From Thermococcus sp. (GTDB taxonomy: Archaea > Methanobacteriota_B > Thermococci > Thermococcales > Thermococcaceae), in assembly GCA_027062125.1 (NCBI GenBank), contig JAMOTW010000072.1, positions 1 to 8,724 of the forward strand: a stretch of 8,724 nucleotides of DNA, in the 5' to 3' direction. Below, piece after piece: positions 1 to 6,375 of the stretch (positions within the stretch are counted from its first letter, which is position 1; the number at the start of each line of letters is the position of its first letter). The notes under the pieces were generated by a model. That model made no database searches, was not told the origin of the DNA, and was given only the letters and a program-made list of their open reading frames with translations. The position numbers were made by a program, and so were the translations under genes.

Positions 1-254
1 TACGCGACCTCTGGAAAGCGATAAACGACCACAGGAAGTCCCTCGAGGAAAGCGGCAGGCTGGCCGAGAAGAGGAAGTTCCGCGCCGAGGAGGAGGTCAA
101 GACAATCGTCTCGGGCAGGATAGCGAGGGCCGTTGAGGAGAGGCTCGACGATGAGGAGGTTTCGTCTTTGATTGAGCGCGTCGTTAAGCGCGAGATCGAC
201 CCGTACTCTGCCGCTGATACCGTTCTCGAAAAAGCCCTGGGGGTGAAGCTATGA
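1..254 (+). CDS. meaB: MeaB/ArgK-type G-protein chaperone of methylmalonyl-CoA mutase, C-terminal part only
   Basis: Only the last 83 codons are present (frame beginning at base 3, TGA at 252-254); the 5' end and the whole GTPase core lie outside the window. The visible part begins RDLWKAINDH and continues with SGRLAEKRKFRAEEEV, then a helical tail containing EIDPYSAADTVLEKALG. This matches the C-terminal helical dimerisation region of the MeaB/ArgK/LAO family, which has a W..I..H helix, an SG..KR..R segment and a DPY.AA ending. Members of this family are GTPases that load and protect the adenosylcobalamin cofactor of methylmalonyl-CoA mutase in the cytoplasm. The stop overlaps the start of the epimerase gene by 4 nt (ATGA), which supports translational coupling and the mutase-pathway assignment. 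No P-loop is visible here, so the call rests on the tail plus the neighbour. Confidence 0.83.
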   Translation, partial: RDLWKAINDHRKSLEESGRLAEKRKFRAEEEVKTIVSGRIARAVEERLDDEEVSSLIERVVKREIDPYSAADTVLEKALGVKL

Positions 255-655
255 TAAAGAAGATAGACCACGTTGGTATTGCCGTTAAGAACCTCGAGGA
301 GGCCATGAAGGTCTGGGAGGGCCTCGGCCTCAAGGTTGAGGAGATAGAGGAAGTCCCCGATCAGAAGGTCAGGACCGCGATAATCCACGTCGGGGAGAGC
401 AGGATAGAGCTCCTCGAGCCGACCGCTGAGGACTCGCCAATTGCCAAGTTCATAGCCAAGCGCGGCGAGGGCATACACCACATAGCCCTCGGTGTGGACA
501 ACATAGAGGAGCACCTGGCGAAGCTCAAGGAGGAGGGTTACAGGCTGATCGATGAGCAGCCCAGAATAGGGGCCGGCGGTGCGAAAATCGCATTCATCCA
601 CCCCAAGGCAGTAACCGGCGTTCTGCTCGAACTTTGCGAAAGGAAGGAAGAGTAA
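251..655 (+). CDS. mce: Methylmalonyl-CoA epimerase (VOC/glyoxalase-fold)
   Basis: This 134-aa protein has the usual length for a methylmalonyl-CoA epimerase, the cytoplasmic metal-dependent enzyme that interconverts (2R)- and (2S)-methylmalonyl-CoA between propionyl-CoA carboxylation and the B12-dependent mutase. Two beta-alpha-beta-beta-beta modules of the vicinal oxygen chelate fold can be followed. The first opens with IDHVGIAV (His7) and ends with RIELLEP (Glu53). The second opens with GIHHIALGV (His76/His77) and ends with GVLLELCE (Glu127). These positions fit the family's metal ligands and catalytic acids, although exact equivalences were not aligned. The ATG at 251 is preceded by GGTGA at 242-246, 4 nt upstream, inside the end of meaB, and the two genes overlap by 4 nt. 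The partner genes for the mutase subunits presumably lie further upstream, outside the window. A generic glyoxalase is the main alternative but is unlikely beside meaB. Confidence 0.93.
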   Translation: MIKKIDHVGIAVKNLEEAMKVWEGLGLKVEEIEEVPDQKVRTAIIHVGESRIELLEPTAEDSPIAKFIAKRGEGIHHIALGVDNIEEHLAKLKEEGYRLIDEQPRIGAGGAKIAFIHPKAVTGVLLELCERKEE

Positions 656-662
656 CCGAGAA

Positions 663-747
663 CAACGTTCCATCGTTTTCAACATTTTGTAATTTTTTCA
701 TCATTACCCAATTCTTTTTGAGACCTTGTTAATATTCCAACGTTCCA
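663..747 (+). repeat. Pair of 10-bp direct repeats CAACGTTCCA flanking the intergenic region
   Basis: CAACGTTCCA occurs exactly at 663-672 and again at 738-747 (75 bp from start to start). Both copies contain the palindromic hexamer AACGTT. The second copy ends 8 bp before the TATA box of the next gene, where an archaeal activator or repressor could bind. The first copy lies just past the epimerase stop codon. An operator pair is possible, but two copies of a 10-mer in AT-rich spacer DNA could also be chance. Confidence 0.35.
693..719 (+). terminator. mce: Probable T-rich archaeal terminator after mce
   Basis: Two T-runs on the plus strand, TTTTTT at 693-698 and TTTTT at 715-719, lie 38-64 nt after the epimerase stop. 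Archaeal RNA polymerase terminates at T-tracts without needing a hairpin, and no stable stem was seen. The position, between the end of one transcription unit and a new promoter at about 756, supports the call. Confidence 0.5.
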
Positions 748-763
748 CAGTAATATTTATAAA
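748..763 (+). promoter_or_regulatory. Archaeal promoter (BRE/TATA) for the DUF835 gene
   Basis: A TATA box TTTATAAA lies at 756-763, preceded by the purine/A-containing stretch CAGTAATA, which can serve as the TFB recognition element. Transcription would be expected to start about 25 nt downstream, near 783-788. That leaves a leader of roughly 40-45 nt before the start codon chosen at 831, and makes the in-frame TTG at 783 an unlikely start because it would lie at or before the transcript end. Confidence 0.6.
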
Positions 764-830
764 GTGATGGTACGAACTTGCATTGGCCATAAGGATTCGC
801 GTGACATACGTTAGTAATCGGTGTGAAGTG

Positions 831-1262
831 ATGTGTATGCTGTTGAGGAGTCGACCCAAACTTAAGGGGTCGCGGGTGGTTGATTACAGGCATCTGGAGA
901 GGCTTCTCCAAGAGAGCAATCACCGTAAAAAGCTCGTCATAACCAGGAGGGCTCCCTCCGAGCTGAATGGTCACAACGTTGACTACATATGGGTCACGAA
1001 GGTTCCACACCCAAACGCGGTGCCCCCCTCGAGGCTCCACGTCATAGAACAGATCGTGTGGGAACAGCTCCAGAAGGAGAACACGGATGTTATTCTTGAC
1101 GCCATAGAGTACCTCATAATTGAAAACGGCGTTGAACCGACGCTCCGCTTCGTCGGCAAGCTGAGGGACATGGTTCTGATGAACGACAGGGACTTCTACG
1201 TCACCGTCAGCGACGGCCTCGACGGCAGGATCATCAACATGCTGCGCAGGATAGTCGAGTGA
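831..1262 (+). CDS. DUF835-domain protein, single-domain and apparently soluble
   Basis: A 143-aa protein counted from the ATG at 831. I recognise it as DUF835, an archaeal domain of unknown function often attached to membrane or sensor modules. Supporting blocks are KLVITRRAP (residues 34-42), YIWVTKVPHPNAV (52-64) and ILDAIEYLIIENG (88-100), which correspond to the family's strand-turn-strand core and its conserved (L/I)D..EYL..ENG helix. The C-terminus (121-143) reads like the final strand and helix. No transmembrane segment or second domain is visible, so the domain stands alone here. The frame is open back to a TTG at 783, but the TATA box at 756-763 puts the transcript start near that codon. 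GGTG at 820-823 fits a start at GTG 828 or ATG 831, and ATG 837 is also possible. The gene appears monocistronic, because smc has its own promoter 9 nt downstream. The biochemical function is unknown. Confidence 0.8.
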   Translation: MCMLLRSRPKLKGSRVVDYRHLERLLQESNHRKKLVITRRAPSELNGHNVDYIWVTKVPHPNAVPPSRLHVIEQIVWEQLQKENTDVILDAIEYLIIENGVEPTLRFVGKLRDMVLMNDRDFYVTVSDGLDGRIINMLRRIVE

Positions 1263-1270
1263 GCGCAGGT

Positions 1271-1310
1271 AAAGTTATATAACCTTCTTCGTCATTTTCC
1301 CCTTTAGGTG
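1271..1310 (+). promoter_or_regulatory. smc: Promoter and ribosome binding site of the smc-scpA transcription unit
   Basis: The BRE-like AAAG (1271-1274) runs into the TATA box TTATATAA at 1275-1282. A start about 25 nt downstream falls near 1304, just before AGGTG at 1306-1310, which is spaced 6 nt from the smc ATG at 1317. The resulting leader would be only about a dozen bases. This is the only convincing promoter seen upstream of the four genes smc, HEPN, MNT and scpA. Confidence 0.75.
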
Positions 1311-1316
1311 TGAGCT

Positions 1317-4300
1317 ATGCCTTACATTGAGAAGATTGAAATGAAAGGCTTCAAATCCTACGGTAACAGGAAGGTCGTCGTTCCGCTTTCTAAGGGGTTC
1401 ACAGCCATCGTCGGTGCCAACGGTTCGGGGAAGAGCAACATCGGTGACGCTGTTCTCTTCGTCCTCGGCGGACTTTCAGCTAAAGCGATGCGCGCGACGA
1501 GGATAAGCGACCTCATCTTCGCTGGTACGAAAACGGAACCTCCTGCAAAGTACGCCGAGGTTGCGATGTACTTCAACAACGAGGACAGGGGCTTTCCAGT
1601 TGACGAGGACGAAGTCGTCATAAAGCGCCGCGTTTACCCCGACGGCAGGAGCACCTACTGGCTCAACGGCAAGAGGACGAGCAGGAGCGACATACTCGAC
1701 GTCCTCAGCGCGGCGATGATTTCGCCGGAAGGCTACAACCTCGTCCTGCAGGGTGACATTACCAAGTTCATCAAGATGAGCCCCACCGAGAGGAGGCTCC
1801 TCATAGACGAGATTTCGGGCATAGCCGAGTACGACGCCAAGAAGGAGAAGGCCCTGAAGGAGCTGAAGCAGGCGGAGGAGAACCTAGCCCGCGTTGACCT
1901 TCTCATACGCGAGGTTAAGGCCCAGCTCGACAAGCTCGAGAAGGAGCGTAACGACGCCCTTCGCTACCTCGACCTCAAGGACCGGGTGGAGAAGGCAAGG
2001 GTTACCCTCCTCCTCGGAGAGATAAGGAAGCTCCAGAACCTCATAGAGGGGAGCAACCTCCGCGACAAGGAGATCGAGGCCGAGATAGCAGCTATGGAAG
2101 CCCGCCTGAAGGACATAGCCAAGGAGATAGTCTCGAGAGAGAAGGAGCTGAACGCCATAGAGAAGGAGCTCGAGGAGAAGAGTGAGGACGGAATCCTCGA
2201 GGTCACGAGGAAGATAAGCGAGGTCCAATCCAAGATCGAGATGGCCAAGAAGAACATCGAACTCGCCCGCAAGGAGATAGAGGACAGCCAGAGAAGGCTT
2301 GCCAAGGCGAAGGAGGAGCTCAAGAAGGTCTCCGAGGAGATAGAGAAGAGCAAGAACGCCATAAACCGCTGGAGCAAGAGGCGCGAGAAGCTCAAGGCTG
2401 AGATAAAGGAGAAGGAAGTCGCCAAGAACGAGCTCGTCATTAAGCTCGGCGAGATAGACAGGGACTTCGCGGTTGCCAAGGAGGAGTTCGATAATGTCGT
2501 TAACGAGCTCGAGGACGCCAAGAAGGAGCTCTACATGAAGGAGAGCGACATAAGAAAGTTCGAGGAGGAGATAGGGCGTGCAAAGTCCAAAATCGCCCAG
2601 AACAACGCGAAGAGGGTCGCGCTCAAGTCCCAGATAGAGGAAGCTAAAAAGTCGCTGGAATCCAAGCGCTCCGAGCTCGACGAGATCGACGGCAAAATAT
2701 CAAAGGCCGAGGCGCGCCTTAGGAAGGCCGAGAAGGAGCTGGAGGAGAAGACGAAGGCCCTAAGAAAGGCCGAGGGCGAGCTGGCCAAGGCGAAGGAGGA
2801 GCTGATAAAAGCGGAGGCCCAGCGTGAGGTTCGCGGAAACCGCGCTGTCGAGTTCCTGAAGAGGCAGAACATTCCCGGCCTCCACGGCACCCTCGGTGAA
2901 CTGATAACCGTAGCGGATGAGAAGTACGCTCTGGCCGTTGAGGTGGCCCTCGGCGGCAACTACGACAACGTTGTCGTTGAGGATGACCGCGTTGCCGAGA
3001 AGGCCATCAAGCTCCTCAAGGAGAAGAAGCTGGGAAGGCTCACGTTCCTGCCCCTCAACAAGATAAAGCCGCGCTCGATGAGGGAGAAGCCTTCCCTAGG
3101 AGTCCCCGCCATTGACGTGGTTCACTACGACCCGCGCTTCAGGAACGCGGTTGCCTACGCTCTCGGGGACACGCTCATCGTGAGCGACATGGACGAGGCG
3201 AGAACCGTTGGGATAGGAAAGGTCCGCATGGTGACCCTCGGCGGCGAGCTGCTCGAGAGGAGCGGTGCCATAACCGGCGGCCACTACCGCCCAAGGGGCA
3301 AGCTCGGGATCAACGTCGACGAGATAAGGAAGCGCGTTGAAAAGCTGGAGCGCGAGAAAGAAGCTTTGGAATCGACCGTCAACGCCCTCAAGCTCGAGGT
3401 AAGGGGACTCGAGAACGAGCTCTTCAACCTGCGCATGAAGAAGAGCGAGCTGAGCAAGGACCTCCAGGTCATCCAGAGGGAAATGGACAGGCTTCTGGCG
3501 GAGGACAAGGCATTAGCAGAGGAAATGGGGGAAAACGAGAAGCTCATCGAGGCGCTGGAGAAGAGAATACACGACACCAAGGGCGAGATGGCCAAGCTCA
3601 GGGGGAGGATAGAGCGCCTTGAGAAGAAGCGCGAGAAGCTCAAGAGGGCCCTCGAGAACCCGGAGGCGAGGGAGCTCAACCAGAAGATACGCGAGGTGGA
3701 GGCGGAGATAAGCAAACTGAGGGAAGAGCTCGGAAAGGTCGAGAGCAAGCTGGAGAACCTCGACGTCAGGATAAACGAGGAGCTCCTCCCGAGGAAGGCC
3801 GACCTCGAGGAGGAGATAGAGGGCCTTATCAACAGAATAAACGCGCTGAAGGCCAACATCGAGGAGAACGAGAGGGCGATAAAAGAGTACGAGGCCGAGC
3901 TCGAGGAGCTCAGGAAGGCAGAGGAGAACGTCAAGGACGAGCTCAAGGAACTCCGCGAGAGGCGCGAGAGGCTCAAGAACGAGATAATCGACCTTAGGGC
4001 GGAGAAGGACGAGCTCTCCGCAAAGCTCCAGGAGCTGCGCATAGAGGCCAACACCCTCAAAATAAAGCTCGCCCAGTACGAGGCGACGCTGAAGGAGAAG
4101 CAGGACGAGCTGAAGCACCACGACCCCAAGCTCATCAAGGGCATCAAGGAGATACCGCTCGAGTTAGAGGCCCTGAGCGAGCAGATAGAGAGGATGGAGG
4201 AGGAGATACGCTCCCTCGAGCCCGTCAATATGAAGGCCATAGAGGACTTCGAGGTCGTTGAGAGGCGTTACCTCGAGCTCAAGAGCAAGCGCGAGCAGGT

Positions 4301-4883
4301 GGTTGCGGAGAAGGAGAGCATAGAGGAGTTCATCGAGGAGATAGAGGGGCAGAAGAAGCAGGTGTTCCTCCAGACCCTCAACGAGATAGCCAAGAACTTC
4401 TCGGAGCTCTTCGCCAAGCTCTCGCCTGGAGGAAGCGCCAGGCTCATCCTCGAGAACCCCGAGGACCCCTTCGCGGGCGGCCTTGAGATAGAGGCGAAGC
4501 CAGCGGGAAAGGACGTCAAGAGGATCGAGGCGATGAGCGGCGGCGAGAAGGCCCTAACAGCCCTCGCCTTCGTCTTCGCAATACAGCGCTACAAGCCGGC
4601 CCCGTTCTACCTCTTCGACGAGATAGATGCACACCTCGACGATGCCAACGTCAAGCGCGTTGCCGACCTCATCAAAGAGGCCTCGCAGAACAGCCAGTTC
4701 ATCGTCGTCACGCTGAGGGACGTCATGATGGCCAACGCGGACAAGATAATCGGCGTCAGCATGAGGAACGGCGTTTCAAGGGTCGTTGCGCTCAGCCTTG
4801 AGAAGGCCATGAAGATACTCGAGGAGGCGAGGAAGAGGAGCGAGGCCGAGCACGCGGAGATGTTCGGCCACCTGAGCGGGTGA
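1317..4883 (+). CDS. smc: Chromosome segregation/condensation ATPase SMC
   Basis: This is the complete 1188-aa SMC protein, the ATPase of the prokaryotic condensin complex, which organises and extrudes DNA loops with the kleisin ScpA. The N-terminal head carries Walker A GANGSGKS at residues 33-40, the R-loop arginine near 59 and the Q-loop glutamine near 145 (VLQGDITKF). A long coiled-coil arm of heptad-like, E/K-rich sequence follows to about residue 518. The hinge (about 519-660) begins IPGLHGTLGEL and contains ITGGHYRPRG. The return coiled coil continues to about 1040. The C-terminal head has the ABC signature MSGGEKA (1073-1079), Walker B YLFDEID with Asp1101 and catalytic Glu1102, and the D-loop AHLDD. 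The full motif set and canonical length indicate an active protein. It closely resembles Pyrococcus SMC as I remember it. The stop lies 4 nt before the HEPN gene, and the ribosome binding site of that gene overlaps the smc stop. Confidence 0.99.
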   Translation: MPYIEKIEMKGFKSYGNRKVVVPLSKGFTAIVGANGSGKSNIGDAVLFVLGGLSAKAMRATRISDLIFAGTKTEPPAKYAEVAMYFNNEDRGFPVDEDEVVIKRRVYPDGRSTYWLNGKRTSRSDILDVLSAAMISPEGYNLVLQGDITKFIKMSPTERRLLIDEISGIAEYDAKKEKALKELKQAEENLARVDLLIREVKAQLDKLEKERNDALRYLDLKDRVEKARVTLLLGEIRKLQNLIEGSNLRDKEIEAEIAAMEARLKDIAKEIVSREKELNAIEKELEEKSEDGILEVTRKISEVQSKIEMAKKNIELARKEIEDSQRRLAKAKEELKKVSEEIEKSKNAINRWSKRREKLKAEIKEKEVAKNELVIKLGEIDRDFAVAKEEFDNVVNELEDAKKELYMKESDIRKFEEEIGRAKSKIAQNNAKRVALKSQIEEAKKSLESKRSELDEIDGKISKAEARLRKAEKELEEKTKALRKAEGELAKAKEELIKAEAQREVRGNRAVEFLKRQNIPGLHGTLGELITVADEKYALAVEVALGGNYDNVVVEDDRVAEKAIKLLKEKKLGRLTFLPLNKIKPRSMREKPSLGVPAIDVVHYDPRFRNAVAYALGDTLIVSDMDEARTVGIGKVRMVTLGGELLERSGAITGGHYRPRGKLGINVDEIRKRVEKLEREKEALESTVNALKLEVRGLENELFNLRMKKSELSKDLQVIQREMDRLLAEDKALAEEMGENEKLIEALEKRIHDTKGEMAKLRGRIERLEKKREKLKRALENPEARELNQKIREVEAEISKLREELGKVESKLENLDVRINEELLPRKADLEEEIEGLINRINALKANIEENERAIKEYEAELEELRKAEENVKDELKELRERRERLKNEIIDLRAEKDELSAKLQELRIEANTLKIKLAQYEATLKEKQDELKHHDPKLIKGIKEIPLELEALSEQIERMEEEIRSLEPVNMKAIEDFEVVERRYLELKSKREQVVAEKESIEEFIEEIEGQKKQVFLQTLNEIAKNFSELFAKLSPGGSARLILENPEDPFAGGLEIEAKPAGKDVKRIEAMSGGEKALTALAFVFAIQRYKPAPFYLFDEIDAHLDDANVKRVADLIKEASQNSQFIVVTLRDVMMANADKIIGVSMRNGVSRVVALSLEKAMKILEEARKRSEAEHAEMFGHLSG

Positions 4884-4887
4884 TTCG

Positions 4888-5301
4888 ATGTTCGACCAGG
4901 AGGAGTTTGAGCGCTGGATTGCACAGGCGGACTACACCCTCAAAAGCGCAGAGAACGACCTCAACTCAAATTTTTATTCCTGGGCGTGCTTCAAGGCCCA
5001 GCAGGCGGCGGAGTACGCCGTCAAAGCCCTGCTCTTCGGGCTGGGGATCATGGCATACGGACATTCCATAAAGAAGCTACTCGACGTACTGTCCAGGGAA
5101 ACAGCGGAAGTCACTGTTCCCGAGGAGCTTTTTGACTCCGCCAGGCTACTTGACAGGCATTACATTCCCCCACGATACCCAGACGCTTATATTGAAGGTG
5201 CTCCCTATGAGTACTACGGGGAGAAAGACGCGATTGAGGCCATAAACGCCGCAAAAAGGATAATCGACTTCGTCAGGGGTGTCACCGATGGGCTCAGGTG
5301 A
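4888..5301 (+). CDS. HEPN-domain protein, putative HepT-like toxin/RNase partner of the adjacent MNT protein
   Basis: This 137-aa all-helical protein fits the HEPN family (PF05168 type). Diagnostic segments are W10..QAD with the helix 1 SAENDL, the second-helix motif FKAQQAAEYAVKALL (35-49), the HSIKKLLDVL helix (59-68), LLDRHYIPPRYPDA (87-100), and a final helix beginning KDAIEAINAAKRI. HEPN proteins paired with MNT nucleotidyltransferases include HepT toxins, RNases that use an R-x(4-6)-H motif. Arg86 and His91 have R-x4-H spacing here, but the relatives I remember often have Tyr at the His position, so catalytic competence is uncertain. The ATG at 4888 is preceded by GGTGA spaced 4 nt, overlapping the smc stop. 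The coding sequence overlaps the MNT start by 14 nt. GC in two 60-base lines (4921-4980, 5101-5160) is about 52%, below smc. An accessory non-toxin role is possible. Confidence 0.85.
   Translation: MFDQEEFERWIAQADYTLKSAENDLNSNFYSWACFKAQQAAEYAVKALLFGLGIMAYGHSIKKLLDVLSRETAEVTVPEELFDSARLLDRHYIPPRYPDAYIEGAPYEYYGEKDAIEAINAAKRIIDFVRGVTDGLR
5277..5281 (+). promoter_or_regulatory. Ribosome binding site that sets the MNT start at ATG 5288
   Basis: GGGTG at 5277-5281 lies 6 nt before ATG 5288, inside the end of the HEPN gene. The in-frame GTG at 5279 is part of this binding site, so it is unlikely to be the initiator. Confidence 0.6.
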
Positions 5302-5707
5302 GAGGCCCTATCAGCGGGAGATCGAGGAGTACACAAAAGCTGTTAGGAAGGCACTTAACCCAAAGCTCATACTGCTCCACGGGTCACTTGCGAGGGGAAC
5401 GTTTGGAGTGGGGAGTGACGTGGACATCCTTGTGATAGCCGAAAACCTCCCCAAAAATCCAAACGAGCGCTTAAGGCTTCTCTACGAGCTCGACAGAACC
5501 CGTGCTCCAATCGATGCCAAAGCCTACACCCCCGAGGAAGTTAAGAGGATGCTTCTCAAAGGACACCCCCTCATAATGGATGCTCTCTCCGACGGGAAGG
5601 TTCTTTACGCGGATGAGGAATACCTCACGGAGCTCACGAAGATGTTTAAAGCGGCTAAAAGAAAATTCCGCCGTTTTGAGAGGGGCTGGATTAGGATTGA
5701 GAGGTGA
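5288..5707 (+). CDS. MNT-family minimal nucleotidyltransferase, putative MntA-like antitoxin
   Basis: A 139-aa protein of the minimal nucleotidyltransferase fold (DNA polymerase beta superfamily). The defining GSx10DxD motif is intact: Gly32-Ser33, ten residues (LARGTFGVGS), then Asp44-Val-Asp46. A third acidic residue, Asp76, lies in RAPIDAKAYTPEE, where the family places its third metal ligand. The enzyme therefore appears able to transfer nucleotides. In characterised HepT/MntA pairs, MntA AMPylates the HEPN toxin and silences it, and the order HEPN then MNT with overlap seen here fits that role. The start at ATG 5288 was chosen over GTG 5279 because of the ribosome binding site position. 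The gene overlaps HEPN by 14 nt and ends 5 nt before scpA. The C-terminus is basic (KAAKRKFRRFERGW), which could contact nucleic acid, by inference. Sampled GC is about 52%. Confidence 0.88.
   Translation: MGSGERPYQREIEEYTKAVRKALNPKLILLHGSLARGTFGVGSDVDILVIAENLPKNPNERLRLLYELDRTRAPIDAKAYTPEEVKRMLLKGHPLIMDALSDGKVLYADEEYLTELTKMFKAAKRKFRRFERGWIRIER
5702..5706 (+). promoter_or_regulatory. scpA: Ribosome binding site that sets the scpA start at ATG 5713
   Basis: AGGTG at 5702-5706 (extending to AGGTGA) overlaps the MNT stop codon and is spaced 6 nt from ATG 5713. A GTG at 5704 in the same frame is contained in this site and would add three residues, but it lacks its own binding site. Confidence 0.6.
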
Positions 5708-5712
5708 AACCG

Positions 5713-6375
5713 ATGGAATCGCGCCGTGAGGAGGAGATAACGCCCGTCGACATTCTCCTCCAGCTCGTTACCATGGGCAAAGTTGACCCCTGGAACATCG
5801 ACATCGTGGATTTAACCGAGAAGTACATCGAAAGGCTCAGGGAGATGAAGGAGCTCGACCTCCGCGTTTCGGCGAGGGCCATCCTGGCGGCGTCAATCCT
5901 CGTCAGGATGAAGAGCGAGGCCCTGCTCCACGCCGACGAGGAGGAAGAGGAGGAGCACCACGAGGAGAAGCTCCGCGTTGAGGTCGAGCCGCTGGCACCT
6001 CCCCTGAGAAGGGTGGAGCGCTACTACACCTTCGACGACCTGCTCGATGCGCTCATGGACGCCCTCGAGGAGGCCGAGAAGAGGAAGCCGAGGAAGAGGA
6101 AGAAGGTCGAGATAGAGGAGGAGGTCTTCGTAGTCGACGACTTCCGCGTTGACATCGAGAAGCACGTCTACAGGCTCCACGAGATAGTCGTGGAGATGTA
6201 CAGGGAAACCAGGGAGCCCATAAACTTCTGGGATTTGGTCTTCGACCCAACGCCGAAGATAGTCGCCAGAACCTTCCTTTACCTCCTGTTCCTTTCCAAC
6301 ATGGGCAAGGTTGACCTCATTCAGGAGGAGCCCTTCGGGGAGATATTCGTCGTGCCCGTGGAGGAGAACGCCTAG
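5713..6375 (+). CDS. scpA: Segregation and condensation protein A (kleisin subunit of SMC complex)
   Basis: A 220-aa kleisin with the length expected for archaeal ScpA. The N-terminal helical domain (about residues 7-75) contains the family pattern DILLQLVTMGKVDPWNIDIV, then LTEKYIERLREMKELDL and the helix ARAILAASILVRMKSEALL, which binds the SMC coiled-coil neck. An acidic, low-complexity linker (EEEEEEHHEE, about 76-86) and a basic patch KRKPRKRKK lead to the C-terminal winged-helix domain (about 150-220, ending MGKVDLIQEEPFGEIFVV), which caps the other SMC head. ScpA closes the SMC ring in the nucleoid. It lies in the same run as smc, separated from it by the HEPN-MNT pair. The start is set by the AGGTG at 5702-5706, 5 nt after the MNT stop. 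The 3' end overlaps the convergent minus-strand gene by 4 bp. No ScpB gene is visible. Confidence 0.95.
   Translation: MESRREEEITPVDILLQLVTMGKVDPWNIDIVDLTEKYIERLREMKELDLRVSARAILAASILVRMKSEALLHADEEEEEEHHEEKLRVEVEPLAPPLRRVERYYTFDDLLDALMDALEEAEKRKPRKRKKVEIEEEVFVVDDFRVDIEKHVYRLHEIVVEMYRETREPINFWDLVFDPTPKIVARTFLYLLFLSNMGKVDLIQEEPFGEIFVVPVEENA

Noticed and set aside
729..1040. Minus-strand open frame of 103 codons over the DUF835 gene
   Set aside because: It lies opposite a recognised DUF835 domain, has no family resemblance and would start inside that gene.
3284..4240. Long minus-strand open frame (318 codons) and several others inside smc
   Set aside because: They are very rich in Ser, Leu and Phe, as expected from reading GAG/AAG-rich coiled-coil codons backwards, and lie wholly within the secure smc gene with no promoter or ribosome binding site.
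4880..5071. Plus-strand frame overlapping the smc end and HEPN start
   Set aside because: It is Arg/Ser/Thr-rich and an out-of-frame shadow of the recognised HEPN coding sequence, with no similarity to known proteins.
5184..5192. TATA-like GCTTATATT within the HEPN gene, upstream of MNT
   Set aside because: It encodes part of the RYPDAYIEG segment; with a 14-nt gene overlap and a coupled ribosome binding site an internal promoter is not needed. Transcript mapping would decide.
5893..6250. Minus-strand open frames opposite scpA
   Set aside because: Low-complexity shadows of the acidic linker and helical regions of ScpA.
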